Assembly: GCA_964407925.1 (NCBI GenBank)
Contig: CAYOXM010000009.1
Span: forward strand, 1-52,496
Length of the DNA stretch: 52,496 nucleotides
Reading direction: 5' to 3'
Source: CAYOXM01 sp964407925
GTDB taxonomy: Bacteria > Patescibacteriota > Patescibacteriia > SG8-24
The notes under the pieces are model-generated. The model was not told where the DNA came from. It did not search any database and worked only from the letters and a program-made list of their open reading frames with translations. The position numbers and the translations under genes were made by a program. Below are positions 7,762 to 15,344 of this stretch, piece by piece (within the stretch, counting starts at the first letter, position 1; each line of letters opens with the position of its first letter).

Positions 7762-8505
7762 ATGCGAATGCATGTTGTCGTCGTCGCGGTAATCGTGGCG
7801 TTGCTCGCGGGCGCGGGCGGCGGCTTCGTGGCAGGGAAAAAAGTATCCACGTCCGCGCTGCTCGCAGAGCACGCGGCGGGGTTCAAGGAAGGGCAGGAGG
7901 CGACGAAGATCAAGATCAACGACAGGTTCGTGGCGCAGGGCCTCGGCGGACCGATTGACGAGCCGGTGAAGAGCGTCTACGGCTTCGTGAAGGAGGTCGG
8001 TGCGGACGAGGTCGTCGTCGAATACGATTCGGCGCAATTCTCTTTCGTCGAATCGGGCATGGTCGCGAAGGCGGTGGATTTCTCGGCAGGGACGAAGCTT
8101 CAGAGGATGACTTCGCTTCCGACGACACTTGCTCCGGTGAAGCCGCCTTCCGACGGTGGCCCGCTCCCGGGAAAACCCGGCTCCGGCGGCGGGGTCAGGG
8201 TGCTCGAGCTTCCGCCCGGCGGTCAGGCGGAAGTGCTCGGCACGCCCGCCGAACTGCCGGACACGAGCGTCAAGACGTTCGAACAGAAGCTGGAGACCAT
8301 CGCGCTCAAGGACCTCAAGGTCGGCGATTACGTCCAGATCATCGCCTCAAATGACGTCAGGACGGGCGAGCGCATCGCCGCGGATTTACTTATCGCTTAC
8401 GATAAGGACGCGATGCCTGCCGAAGCCGGCACGGACCCCGCTACGCTGCCGTTCTCGAGGGGCGGCGCAAAACTTGACGGGGTTCCGTACATCCCGTCGC
8501 GCTAA
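7762..8505 (+). CDS. Membrane-anchored protein, distant paralogue of the one at 3012-3752
   Basis: A protein of 247 residues from ATG 7762, ten bases after the large surface-protein stop. One N-terminal helix (VVVVAVIVALLAGAGGGFVAG) anchors it. The exported part begins with a helical stretch (HAAGFKEGQEATKIKINDRF), then a strand pair (VYGFVKEVGADEVVVEYDS), a Pro/Gly linker, and a second strand region (LKVGDYVQIIASNDVRTGERIAADLL). The order and several positions match the minus-strand protein at 3012-3752: FVAGxKV after the helix, the two-strand element and VGxxVxxxASxD. It may help assemble or hold the surface fibre encoded just upstream, but this is inferred only from position. A strong terminator follows. 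Confidence 0.75.
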   Translation: MRMHVVVVAVIVALLAGAGGGFVAGKKVSTSALLAEHAAGFKEGQEATKIKINDRFVAQGLGGPIDEPVKSVYGFVKEVGADEVVVEYDSAQFSFVESGMVAKAVDFSAGTKLQRMTSLPTTLAPVKPPSDGGPLPGKPGSGGGVRVLELPPGGQAEVLGTPAELPDTSVKTFEQKLETIALKDLKVGDYVQIIASNDVRTGERIAADLLIAYDKDAMPAEAGTDPATLPFSRGGAKLDGVPYIPSR

Positions 8506-8512
8506 CCGTCTG

Positions 8513-8536
8513 AAACCGCCCGAAAGGGCGGTTTTT
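8513..8536 (+). terminator. Rho-independent terminator
   Basis: Arms AAACCGCCC and GGGCGGTTT around a GAAA loop, followed by a T-run, eight bases after the stop of the anchored protein. Confidence 0.85.
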
Positions 8537-8600
8537 GCGTCTTGGAAGCGCGTCGGTTGCCGCGACGCGTGCACGGTGTTACGATTGACTTCTTCGCGTT

Positions 8601-10031
8601 ATGCTGAAATTTCACGATTCGCTGACCAAGAAAAAACACGCCTTTCGTCCGCTCAAGACGGGGAAAGTGACGATGTATAACTGCGGGCCGACGGTGTACG
8701 ACTACGTGCACATCGGCAACCTCCGGTCGTTCCTGCTCGCTGACCTCCTTCGGCGGTATTTGGAATATCGCGGCTACGAGGTGACGCAGGTGATGAACCT
8801 GACCGACGTCGGGCATATGCTCGCTGACGCGGACGAGGGCGACGACAAGATGGAGGTTGCCGCCGAGAAGGCGGGCAAGACGCCGCAGGAAGTCGCGCAG
8901 TTCTATGCCGACGCCTTTTTCAAGGACATCGAACGGCTGAACTTCCGCCGCGCCGCGGTGTACCCGAAGGCGAGCGATCACGTCGGCGAGATGATCGCCA
9001 TGATCGGCAAGCTCCTCGAGAACGGTTGCGCCTATAAGGTGGAAGCGGACGGCGGGGTGAGCGTCTATTTCGACGTCGCCGCCTTTCCGTCATACGGAAA
9101 ACTTTCCGGGAACGCGATCGAGAACCTCAATCCCGGCGCGCGCATCGACGTGCGCACGGAGAAGAAGCATCCCGCCGACTTCGCGCTCTGGATTCACAAC
9201 CCGAAGCACCTGATGCAGTGGGAGGCACCCTGGGGCAAGGGCTATCCCGGGTGGCACATCGAGTGTTCGGCGATGGCGACGAAATATCTCGGCGATAGCA
9301 TCGACATCCATACGGGCGGCGAAGACAACAAATTTCCGCACCACGATTGCGAAATCGCGCAGGCGGAGTGCGCTACCGGCCAGCAGTTCGTGCGCACGTG
9401 GCTCCACGCGACGCATCTCCTCGTCGAAGGCGAGAAGATGTCGAAGTCCAAGGGGAATTTCTTCACGCTCGACGATCTGGTTGCCAAGGGGCACGATCCC
9501 CGCACGGTGCGCTACCTCTTGATGAGCACGCACTACCGGCAGGCGCTCAATTTCACCATGCAGGGGCTCGAGGGGGCGAAAGCGGCGCTCGCGCGCATCG
9601 ACGCGTCCGCCGACGCGGTGCGCCAGGCGACGCCGAAGGAGGCAGGCCGCGCGTCAGCCGACGCCGCGGCGGCGAGGAGGGCGTTCACGAAGGCTCTCGA
9701 TGACGACCTGAACGTCGCCGAGGCGCTCGCCGCGCTCTTCGAGTTCGTGCGGGCCACGAACGAAAGGGTCGCATCCGGGGCGCTCACCATGAAGGAGAAG
9801 AACGCCGCGGTCGCATTCGTCGATGACGTCGGCACCGTGCTCGGCTTCACCTTCGGCAATGCGGTCGAGGAACAGGAAATACCGCAGAGCGTGTACGCGC
9901 TCATCGAGAAGCGCGACGAGGCGCGACGCGAGAAACGGTTCGCCGAGGCGGACCGCATCCGCGACGAGCTCAAGGCATCGGGATACCTTGTCGAAGACAC
10001 GTCCGAAGGACGTCGCATCAAGCGCGTCTGA
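8601..10031 (+). CDS. cysS: Cysteinyl-tRNA synthetase
   Basis: A class I synthetase of 476 residues, normal length for the family, that charges tRNA-Cys. The Rossmann core has the HIGH-type motif HIGN at 37-40 and the KMSKS loop at 279-283. Zinc ligands expected of CysRS are present: C28 (YNCGPTVYD), C222 (GWHIECSAMA), and His 247 with Glu 251 in FPHHDCEIAQAE. The HTGGEDNKFPHH signature is intact. The C-terminal part is the usual DALR helical bundle followed by the small RDEARREKRFAEADRIRDEL domain. It has its own promoter region (TTACGAT about 20 nt upstream) and a terminator shared with the convergent CorA-like gene. Confidence 0.97.
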   Translation: MLKFHDSLTKKKHAFRPLKTGKVTMYNCGPTVYDYVHIGNLRSFLLADLLRRYLEYRGYEVTQVMNLTDVGHMLADADEGDDKMEVAAEKAGKTPQEVAQFYADAFFKDIERLNFRRAAVYPKASDHVGEMIAMIGKLLENGCAYKVEADGGVSVYFDVAAFPSYGKLSGNAIENLNPGARIDVRTEKKHPADFALWIHNPKHLMQWEAPWGKGYPGWHIECSAMATKYLGDSIDIHTGGEDNKFPHHDCEIAQAECATGQQFVRTWLHATHLLVEGEKMSKSKGNFFTLDDLVAKGHDPRTVRYLLMSTHYRQALNFTMQGLEGAKAALARIDASADAVRQATPKEAGRASADAAAARRAFTKALDDDLNVAEALAALFEFVRATNERVASGALTMKEKNAAVAFVDDVGTVLGFTFGNAVEEQEIPQSVYALIEKRDEARREKRFAEADRIRDELKASGYLVEDTSEGRRIKRV

Positions 10032-10053
10032 CGCCCGTCAATCGCAAGAATTG

Positions 10054-10081
10054 AAAAACGCCCCCGTACGGAGGCGTTTTT
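10054..10081. terminator. Bidirectional terminator between cysS and the CorA-like gene
   Basis: Arms AAAAACGCC (10054-10062) and GGCGTTTTT (10073-10081) around a 10-nt loop. A- and T-runs on both sides make it usable for both convergent genes. Confidence 0.85.
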
Positions 10082-10087
10082 CTTTGC

Positions 10088-11038
10088 TTAATCAAGCCAT
10101 TTCTTACGTTTCAGGAGCGTGACGATCACGAGCATCGTGCCGAAGATGAACCCGAGCATTATCCAGAAGTCGCCCGGTTTGCCGACGAACGGCATGTTCT
10201 CGGCGCGCATCGCGAACACGGCGGCGACGAGCGTCATCGGGAACACGATGAAAGCGAGCGCGGTGAGCGTCTTTGTCGCCTGATTGGTGCGATACGTCAC
10301 GAGCGACAGGTGCGAGTCGTACAACGCGTTCACCGTGTCACGGTAATTCTCGAGGAAGTCCTTGATTTCGCGGTAGTGTCCGGTCAGGTCCTCGAAGTGC
10401 GGACGGAGCTTTTCCGTCGGAAAGAATTTTTCCCCTCGCTCCATCAGCCGGTTGATGCTCGTCTCGTGGCCCTGCATCGTCTTGCGGAACGTGACGATGT
10501 CGGTGCGCAGGCGGAGAATCTCGCGGACGAGCTCGCCGTCGACGTCCTCGAACAGGCGTTCCTCGACGCGGGTCAGCCCGTGCGACACGGTCGTGAGGAT
10601 CGGAAAGCAGGACACGATGAGCTCGTGCAGGATGTCGTGGGTCAGGCGGAGCGGGTCGTCCGCCGAGCGGAGCAGGCAGGCGTTTTCTTCGCCGCTGCAA
10701 TCGGCCGAGAGCGCGGTCATCGACTCGTGGCCCCCAGCATGCACCGTCACGACGAAATCCTCGCCGATGAAGAAATCGACTTCGTACTGCCGCACGCGGC
10801 GCGCCGCCCTGTCGTACACCGGTAACAGGAGCACGAGGAAGAGGTACTGGGGCCGTTCGAGCAGCTTCGGCCGCTGGAACGGGGGCAGGCAGTCCTCCAA
10901 GTCCGCGTCGGCGAAGAACGGGTACCGTTTCTTGAGCGCCGCGAGGGTCTTCGTCGTCGGCGGCGTCACGTCAAGCCACGTGACTTTCCCCGCCGGCACG
11001 CTTTTTATCGCCGATTTTCCTCCTTTCGGCTTTCGCAT
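10088..11038 (-). CDS. corA: CorA-family (2-TM-GxN) metal ion transporter with altered GMN motif
   Basis: A protein of 316 residues with CorA architecture. The N-terminal alpha/beta cytosolic domain (WLDVTPPTTKTLAALKKRYPFF...YEVDFFIGEDFVVTVHAGG) is followed by a long stalk helix with coiled-coil pattern (LRLRTDIVTFRKTMQGHE...FLENYRDTVNALYDSHLSLVTYRTNQATKTLTALAFIVFPMTLVAAVF) and two C-terminal membrane helices ending in basic residues (KRKKWLD). CorA pentamers carry Mg2+, Co2+ or Ni2+. The family's pore signature Gly-Met-Asn after TM1 reads Ala-Met-Arg here (residues 276-278 in VFAMRAENMPF), while the loop ENMP, normally EHMP, is kept. Ion selectivity could therefore differ. The gene has a leaderless-type promoter. 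Confidence 0.88.
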   Translation of the reverse strand: MRKPKGGKSAIKSVPAGKVTWLDVTPPTTKTLAALKKRYPFFADADLEDCLPPFQRPKLLERPQYLFLVLLLPVYDRAARRVRQYEVDFFIGEDFVVTVHAGGHESMTALSADCSGEENACLLRSADDPLRLTHDILHELIVSCFPILTTVSHGLTRVEERLFEDVDGELVREILRLRTDIVTFRKTMQGHETSINRLMERGEKFFPTEKLRPHFEDLTGHYREIKDFLENYRDTVNALYDSHLSLVTYRTNQATKTLTALAFIVFPMTLVAAVFAMRAENMPFVGKPGDFWIMLGFIFGTMLVIVTLLKRKKWLD

Positions 11039-11044
11039 GATTGC

Positions 11045-11053
11045 AGCATAGCA
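11045..11053 (-). promoter_or_regulatory. Extended -10 promoter of the CorA-like gene, leaderless
   Basis: On the minus strand TGCTATGCT ends six bases before the ATG at 11038, so position +7 after the hexamer is the A of the start codon. This is a leaderless arrangement and supports the chosen start. Confidence 0.65.
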
Positions 11054-11107
11054 TTTTTGCGGCGGCCGCGCATCTTTGACCGCCGGATTGTGGCGTGCGT
11101 CGCCTCG

Positions 11108-11116
11108 TGGTATGCT
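11108..11116 (+). promoter_or_regulatory. Extended -10 promoter of the ATPase operon
   Basis: TGGTATGCT lies 31 nt before the ATG at 11148, divergent from the CorA-like promoter 55 bp away. Confidence 0.55.
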
Positions 11117-11147
11117 TTAAGGGAAATTAAGGCAGAACCGACCGGTC

Positions 11148-11651
11148 ATGACGAACGGCGAAATGCGCGACGGCCAGCTGACGCCTCCGGCTCCGGAAAG
11201 GGGGCCGGGTTTGCCGTCTTCGCCGGAAAAGGAGCGGACGATGGAACGGCCGCGGTCCCCCGAAGAAAAACCGAAGGAGCCGGCGGCCAAGGCGGCGCCT
11301 GCCGTGACCCCCGCCGCAGCGCCGGCACCGGCGGCGGGCGCGGCGGCGACGAAGGATCCCCAGCTCATGAAGGTGGAGCGCATCCTCGAGGACAACCTTT
11401 CGGACATCTACTTCGCGTTGGACGTCGGCACGCGCGCGAAGTTCAAGGCGAAGGGCGAGGAGACCGCGGCGAAAATCAACGCGCTCATGGAATCGGCGAA
11501 GGCGAAGGCGCGGACGCTCCTCGAACTCATCCGTGACTGGCTCAAGATCATCCCCGGCGTGAACCGTTTCTTCCTCGAGCAGGAGGCGAAGATCAAGACC
11601 GACCGGCTCATGGAGCAGGACGCGAACCGCCGGCGCGAAAAGGGGCTGTAA
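11148..11651 (+). CDS. Conserved hypothetical partner of the HerA/TraG-like ATPase
   Basis: A protein of 167 residues. The first 70 are a disordered Pro/Ala/Glu/Lys-rich segment; the rest is a conserved-looking helical domain (MKVERILEDNLSDIYFALD, RAKFKAKGEETAAKINALME, LLELIRDWLKIIPGVNRFFLEQEAKIKTDRLM). No membrane span is clear, although the IIPGVNRFFLEQE part is amphipathic and could touch the membrane. I recall proteins of this type directly upstream of the same ATPase in Parcubacteria-like genomes. Only three bases separate it from the ATPase gene, so the two are cotranscribed and probably act together. Biochemical role unknown. Confidence 0.8.
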   Translation: MTNGEMRDGQLTPPAPERGPGLPSSPEKERTMERPRSPEEKPKEPAAKAAPAVTPAAAPAPAAGAAATKDPQLMKVERILEDNLSDIYFALDVGTRAKFKAKGEETAAKINALMESAKAKARTLLELIRDWLKIIPGVNRFFLEQEAKIKTDRLMEQDANRRREKGL

Positions 11652-11654
11652 ACT

Positions 11655-14150
11655 ATGCCGAACGACATCGCACAATTCGCGACGAGCACGGCGGCATTCA
11701 TGCTGTACGGCCTCGCCGCCGTCATCGCGACGGCCGTCGTCGTCTTTTCGGTCATCCGTGCGAAGATGCGCAAGAAGTACCAGACCGACGTCGCGTTCAA
11801 GAACGTCGTCGCGCTCGTCAGCGTGCCCAAGGAACAGTCGGAAAAGGGCGAATCGGGCCAGCAGGAAAAATCGCTTTCGCAGATCCAGGAGAAGATCGCG
11901 ATCATGGAGAACGTGTTCGCGAGCATCGGCGGCCTCAAGGCGCAGCGCGGCCTCAAGGCCTGGATGGTCGGCCGCGAGGATGCCGTGTCGTTCGAAATCG
12001 TCGCGCAGAAAGGCCTCGTGTCGTTCTACGTCGCCGCGCCGCGCGATCTCGCCGACTTCGTCGAACAGCAGATTCAGGCGCAGTTTCCCTTGGCGCAGGT
12101 CGAGGAGATGCCGGACTACAACATTTTTTCCCCGCAGGGCGCGGTCGTGGGAACGTCGGTCGTCAGCAAGCGCCAGCACTATTTTCCGTTCAAGTCCTAC
12201 AAGAAGCAGGAGAGCGACCCGCTGAACGCGCTCACGAACGCGCTCGCCAAGGTGGACAAGGCCGACGGCGCGGCCATCCAGCTCGTCGTCCGCTCCGCGA
12301 AGGCCTCGTGGCGGCAGCCGGCCGTCCAGATCGTGAAGGCCATGCATGCCGGCAAGACGCTCGCGCAGGCGCAGGCGGGGCTGTCGCTCCTCGGCTCGCT
12401 TTTCGCGTCGTCGCCGTCGAAATCGAAGGACGGCGAACCGAAGAAGGAGTACAAGATGTCGGCGGTCGAGGAGGAGATGGTGAAATCCATCGACGAGAAG
12501 GCGTCCAAGCTCGGCCTCGACGTCACCATGCGCGTCGTGACGTCCGCGAAAACGCAGGAGGCCGCGCGCAACTACCTGAACAACATCGTCGGCGCGTTCA
12601 GCCAGTACAACATCCCGCAGTACGGCAACTCGTTCGCGAAGGGGAAGATGGGCGACCGCGTGGTTCGCGATTTCATCTTCCGCCATTTCGACGAAAAATC
12701 CCGGATGGTGCTCACGGGCGAGGAGCTCGCGAGCGTCTACCACTTCCCGCTCGCGTCCACCGAGACGCCGAACATCCGCTGGCTCACATCGCGCAAGGCG
12801 CCGCCGCCGCCGAACCTCCCCAAGGAAGGCTTGCGCCTCGGCCACGTCGAGTACCGCGGCGAGAAGACCGACGTCTTCATCAAGAAGGAGGACCGTTTCC
12901 GCCACATGTACCTGATCGGCAAGTCCGGTTCGGGCAAGTCGGAATACATCGCCTCGATGGCGGCGCAGGACATCAGGAACGGCGACGGCGTCTGCATCAT
13001 CGACCCGCACGGCGACCTCGTGGAAACGGTGCTGGGAACGGTGCCCAAGGAACGCGCCGACGACGTCATCGTCTTCGATCCGTCGGACCTCGACCGCCCC
13101 ATCGCGCTCAACATGATCGAGGCGCCGAACGACGAGATGAAGGACTTCGTCTGCGGCGAGATGGTCGCCATCTTCTACAAGCTTTTCGGCGCCGAAATGA
13201 TCGGCCCGATGTTCGAGCACCAGATGCGCAACTACATGCTCACGCTGATGTCGGACAATGAGAATCCGGGCACCATCGCGGAAATCCCGCGTCTCGTCTC
13301 GGACGCCGACTTCCAGAAGGAGTGGCGCAAGAAGGTGAAGGACCCGGTCGTCCGTTCGTTCTGGGAGAACGAGATGGACAAGACGTCGGACTTCCACAAG
13401 TCGGAAATGCTCGGCTATCTCATCTCGAAGGTCGGCCGGTTCGTCGAGAACGCCATGATGCGCAACATCATCGGCCAGCAGAAGTCCGCCTTCGACTTCA
13501 GCGAGATCATGAACAAGCAGAAGATCTTCCTCGTGAACCTCTCGAAGGGGAAGATCGGCGACATCAACGCGAATCTGCTCGGCCTCATCATCGTGACGAA
13601 GCTGCAGATGGCGGCGATGGGACGCGCGAACATCACCGACAAGTCGCTGCGCAAGGACTTCTTCCTCTACATCGACGAGTTCCAGAACTTCATCACGCCG
13701 TCGATCGCGACGATCCTCTCCGAGGCGCGCAAATACCGGCTGTCGCTCATCATCGCGCACCAGTACATGGGCCAGCTCGCGCCGAAGGGGGACACGGAGA
13801 TCCGCGACGCCGTGCTCGGCAACGTCGGCACGATGATGATCGGGCGCATCGGCATCGAGGACGGCGAGGTGCTCGAGAAGGAATTCGCCCCGGTGTTCAC
13901 CGCGCTCGACCTGACGAACGTCGAGAAGTTCAGCTGGAACTCGAAAATCCTCATCGACAGCCAAGGGTCGCGTCCCTTCAACATCAAGGGCAACCCGCCG
14001 GTGAAGGGCGACATGCGCATCGCCGAGGCGCTCAAGCAGCTTTCGCGGCTGAAGTACGGCCGCGACCGCTCCATCGTCGAGCAGGAAATTCTCGAACGTA
14101 CCCAGCTCAAGGCGGGAGCGACGACGCAGAAGTCGGAAATCGCCAAATGA
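11655..14150 (+). CDS. Membrane-anchored HerA/TraG (VirD4/VirB4-like) ATPase
   Basis: A protein of 831 residues. One N-terminal membrane helix (AAFMLYGLAAVIATAVVVFSVI, about 13-34) precedes a large alpha/beta domain of about 350 residues, rich in Lys, that I recall being named DUF8128. The motor domain then begins: Walker A GKSGSGKS at 422-429, an IIDPHGDL element, VIVFDPSD, Walker B FFLYIDEFQNF with D674/E675, and the sensor-like stretch LIIAHQYMGQL. This is the DUF87/TraD_N-type hexameric ATPase found in DNA pumping and type IV secretion. Its constant presence in reduced genomes hints at DNA uptake or secretion, but no other secretion genes lie nearby. A terminator follows eight bases after the stop. 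Confidence 0.9.
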   Translation: MPNDIAQFATSTAAFMLYGLAAVIATAVVVFSVIRAKMRKKYQTDVAFKNVVALVSVPKEQSEKGESGQQEKSLSQIQEKIAIMENVFASIGGLKAQRGLKAWMVGREDAVSFEIVAQKGLVSFYVAAPRDLADFVEQQIQAQFPLAQVEEMPDYNIFSPQGAVVGTSVVSKRQHYFPFKSYKKQESDPLNALTNALAKVDKADGAAIQLVVRSAKASWRQPAVQIVKAMHAGKTLAQAQAGLSLLGSLFASSPSKSKDGEPKKEYKMSAVEEEMVKSIDEKASKLGLDVTMRVVTSAKTQEAARNYLNNIVGAFSQYNIPQYGNSFAKGKMGDRVVRDFIFRHFDEKSRMVLTGEELASVYHFPLASTETPNIRWLTSRKAPPPPNLPKEGLRLGHVEYRGEKTDVFIKKEDRFRHMYLIGKSGSGKSEYIASMAAQDIRNGDGVCIIDPHGDLVETVLGTVPKERADDVIVFDPSDLDRPIALNMIEAPNDEMKDFVCGEMVAIFYKLFGAEMIGPMFEHQMRNYMLTLMSDNENPGTIAEIPRLVSDADFQKEWRKKVKDPVVRSFWENEMDKTSDFHKSEMLGYLISKVGRFVENAMMRNIIGQQKSAFDFSEIMNKQKIFLVNLSKGKIGDINANLLGLIIVTKLQMAAMGRANITDKSLRKDFFLYIDEFQNFITPSIATILSEARKYRLSLIIAHQYMGQLAPKGDTEIRDAVLGNVGTMMIGRIGIEDGEVLEKEFAPVFTALDLTNVEKFSWNSKILIDSQGSRPFNIKGNPPVKGDMRIAEALKQLSRLKYGRDRSIVEQEILERTQLKAGATTQKSEIAK

Positions 14151-14158
14151 ACGCGGAG

Positions 14159-14184
14159 AAAACGGGGCCGTGCGCCCCGTTTTT
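14159..14184 (+). terminator. Rho-independent terminator of the ATPase operon
   Basis: Arms AAAACGGGGC and GCCCCGTTTT with a short loop, followed by TTC. Confidence 0.85.
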
Positions 14185-14199
14185 CTTATTCCGGCATTA

Positions 14200-14228
14200 T
14201 TGACCGTCCCTTTGGAGGATGGTATTTT
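14200..14228 (+). promoter_or_regulatory. Sigma70-type promoter with -35
   Basis: TTGACC at 14200-14205, a 17-bp spacer and TATTTT at 14223-14228 preceded by TGG. The gene's ATG is at 14254. This is one of the few promoters here with a clear -35 box. Confidence 0.5.
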
Positions 14229-14253
14229 GACCGTGCTTAACTAAAACAAAGGT

Positions 14254-15159
14254 ATGGACAACCAGAACGCTACCGCATCTTCTGACGTCGTTTTGAAACC
14301 GATTCCGCAGGCTGAAACTGCCCCTGAAGCGAAGGCGGACGAAGCCGCCGCCGGGACCGTCGAACCCGCCCCCTCCCTTGCCATTCCCGCCATCCTTGGC
14401 GCCGTCATACCGGCACCCGCCGACGAGGCGTTAAAAGAATCCGCACTACCCGTCGCGGCCGCCACGGACGGAGCCGCGCCGAAGAGCCTTCTGACCGAAG
14501 TCGACGCGCTCCTCGAAGGCACCCTGTCCGCCACGGCAGCCGCGGCGGAGCTTGCACCGAAGGGAGACGCGAAAGAGGAACCGGCCGCCATTGGCGCCAA
14601 CAAGGTCCGCGTCATCGTGAAGGCGCTGCGGTCGATGGAACAGAACATCGCGAACATCATCCGTCTGCTCGAGGACGAGAAGGTAGAGGAAACGGCGGTC
14701 GCCGCGTTCCCGTCCGATCCGATGGAGCCGGCGCTCCTGCGCGAGGTCGAGATGGCCGGCGTCCGACCGGTCGACGGTCGCGTCATCGAGGGCGTTTTCG
14801 ACGGCCAGAGCATGGTCGGATCCGACGGAAAGATTTATACCGTTCCGCCGAACTACGCCTCGAAGTCCAAGCTCGTCGAGGGCGACCTCCTGAAGCTTAC
14901 CATCACCCCGAAAGGGTCCTTCATCTACAAGCAGATCGGCCCCATCGAGCGGTCGCGCGTCGTCGCCACGCTCGGATTCGACGTGACGAACGGCGATTAC
15001 TATGCCGTCGAAGGGACGCGCCGCTGGGCGGTCATCAAGGCGAGCGTCACGTACTTCAAGGGCGAGCCGGACGACGAGGTCGTGCTCCTTGTTCCCAAGA
15101 GCGCGCCGTCCAAGTGGGCCGCGGTCGAGAACATCATCAAGAAGAACCCGCTCATCTAG
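14254..15159 (+). CDS. Conserved hypothetical protein (Parcubacteria-type, SKSKLVEGD core)
   Basis: A cytosolic protein of 301 residues. The first 110 are low complexity (Ala, Pro, Glu). A helical segment follows (RVIVKALRSMEQNIANIIRLLEDE, about 124-147), then a conserved-looking C-terminal half built of strands: GRVIEGVFDGQSMVGSDGK, YASKSKLVEGDLLKLTITPKG, FIYKQIGPIERSRVV, and YYAVEGTRRWAVIKASVTYFKGEPDDEVVLLVP. I recall this core as widespread in Parcubacteria without an assigned role; the strand pattern around LVEGDLLKLTI suggests an OB- or AbrB-like fold. It is a single-gene unit between two terminators. Confidence 0.8.
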   Translation: MDNQNATASSDVVLKPIPQAETAPEAKADEAAAGTVEPAPSLAIPAILGAVIPAPADEALKESALPVAAATDGAAPKSLLTEVDALLEGTLSATAAAAELAPKGDAKEEPAAIGANKVRVIVKALRSMEQNIANIIRLLEDEKVEETAVAAFPSDPMEPALLREVEMAGVRPVDGRVIEGVFDGQSMVGSDGKIYTVPPNYASKSKLVEGDLLKLTITPKGSFIYKQIGPIERSRVVATLGFDVTNGDYYAVEGTRRWAVIKASVTYFKGEPDDEVVLLVPKSAPSKWAAVENIIKKNPLI

Positions 15160-15168
15160 GAATGCAAC

Positions 15169-15190
15169 AGGCCCCGCGCAAGCGGGGCCT
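15169..15190 (+). terminator. Hairpin terminator
   Basis: Perfect 9-bp arms AGGCCCCGC and GCGGGGCCT closing a GCAA (GNRA) tetraloop, ten bases after the stop. The T-tract is weak (TCC). Confidence 0.7.
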
Positions 15191-15344
15191 TCCGGTTCGG
15201 GGCCTTGCGTGCATCGGTTCGCTCGTTTCGCGACACAAGAAAAATCGGTCCCAGACATCCACAGATTTCCCCGCGTTTCCCTGTTCCCGCATCGGCCCCG
15301 TTCGTGCATACTGAAACCGTATCCCCGTCACTGACCTTCCCGCC

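Noticed and set aside
11127..13964. 945-residue open frame antisense to the HerA/TraG-like ATPase gene
   Set aside because: The sense strand encodes a clear ATPase with Walker motifs. The antisense product is Arg/His/Leu/Asp-rich, as expected from reading GC-rich DNA on the opposite strand, and has no start signals.
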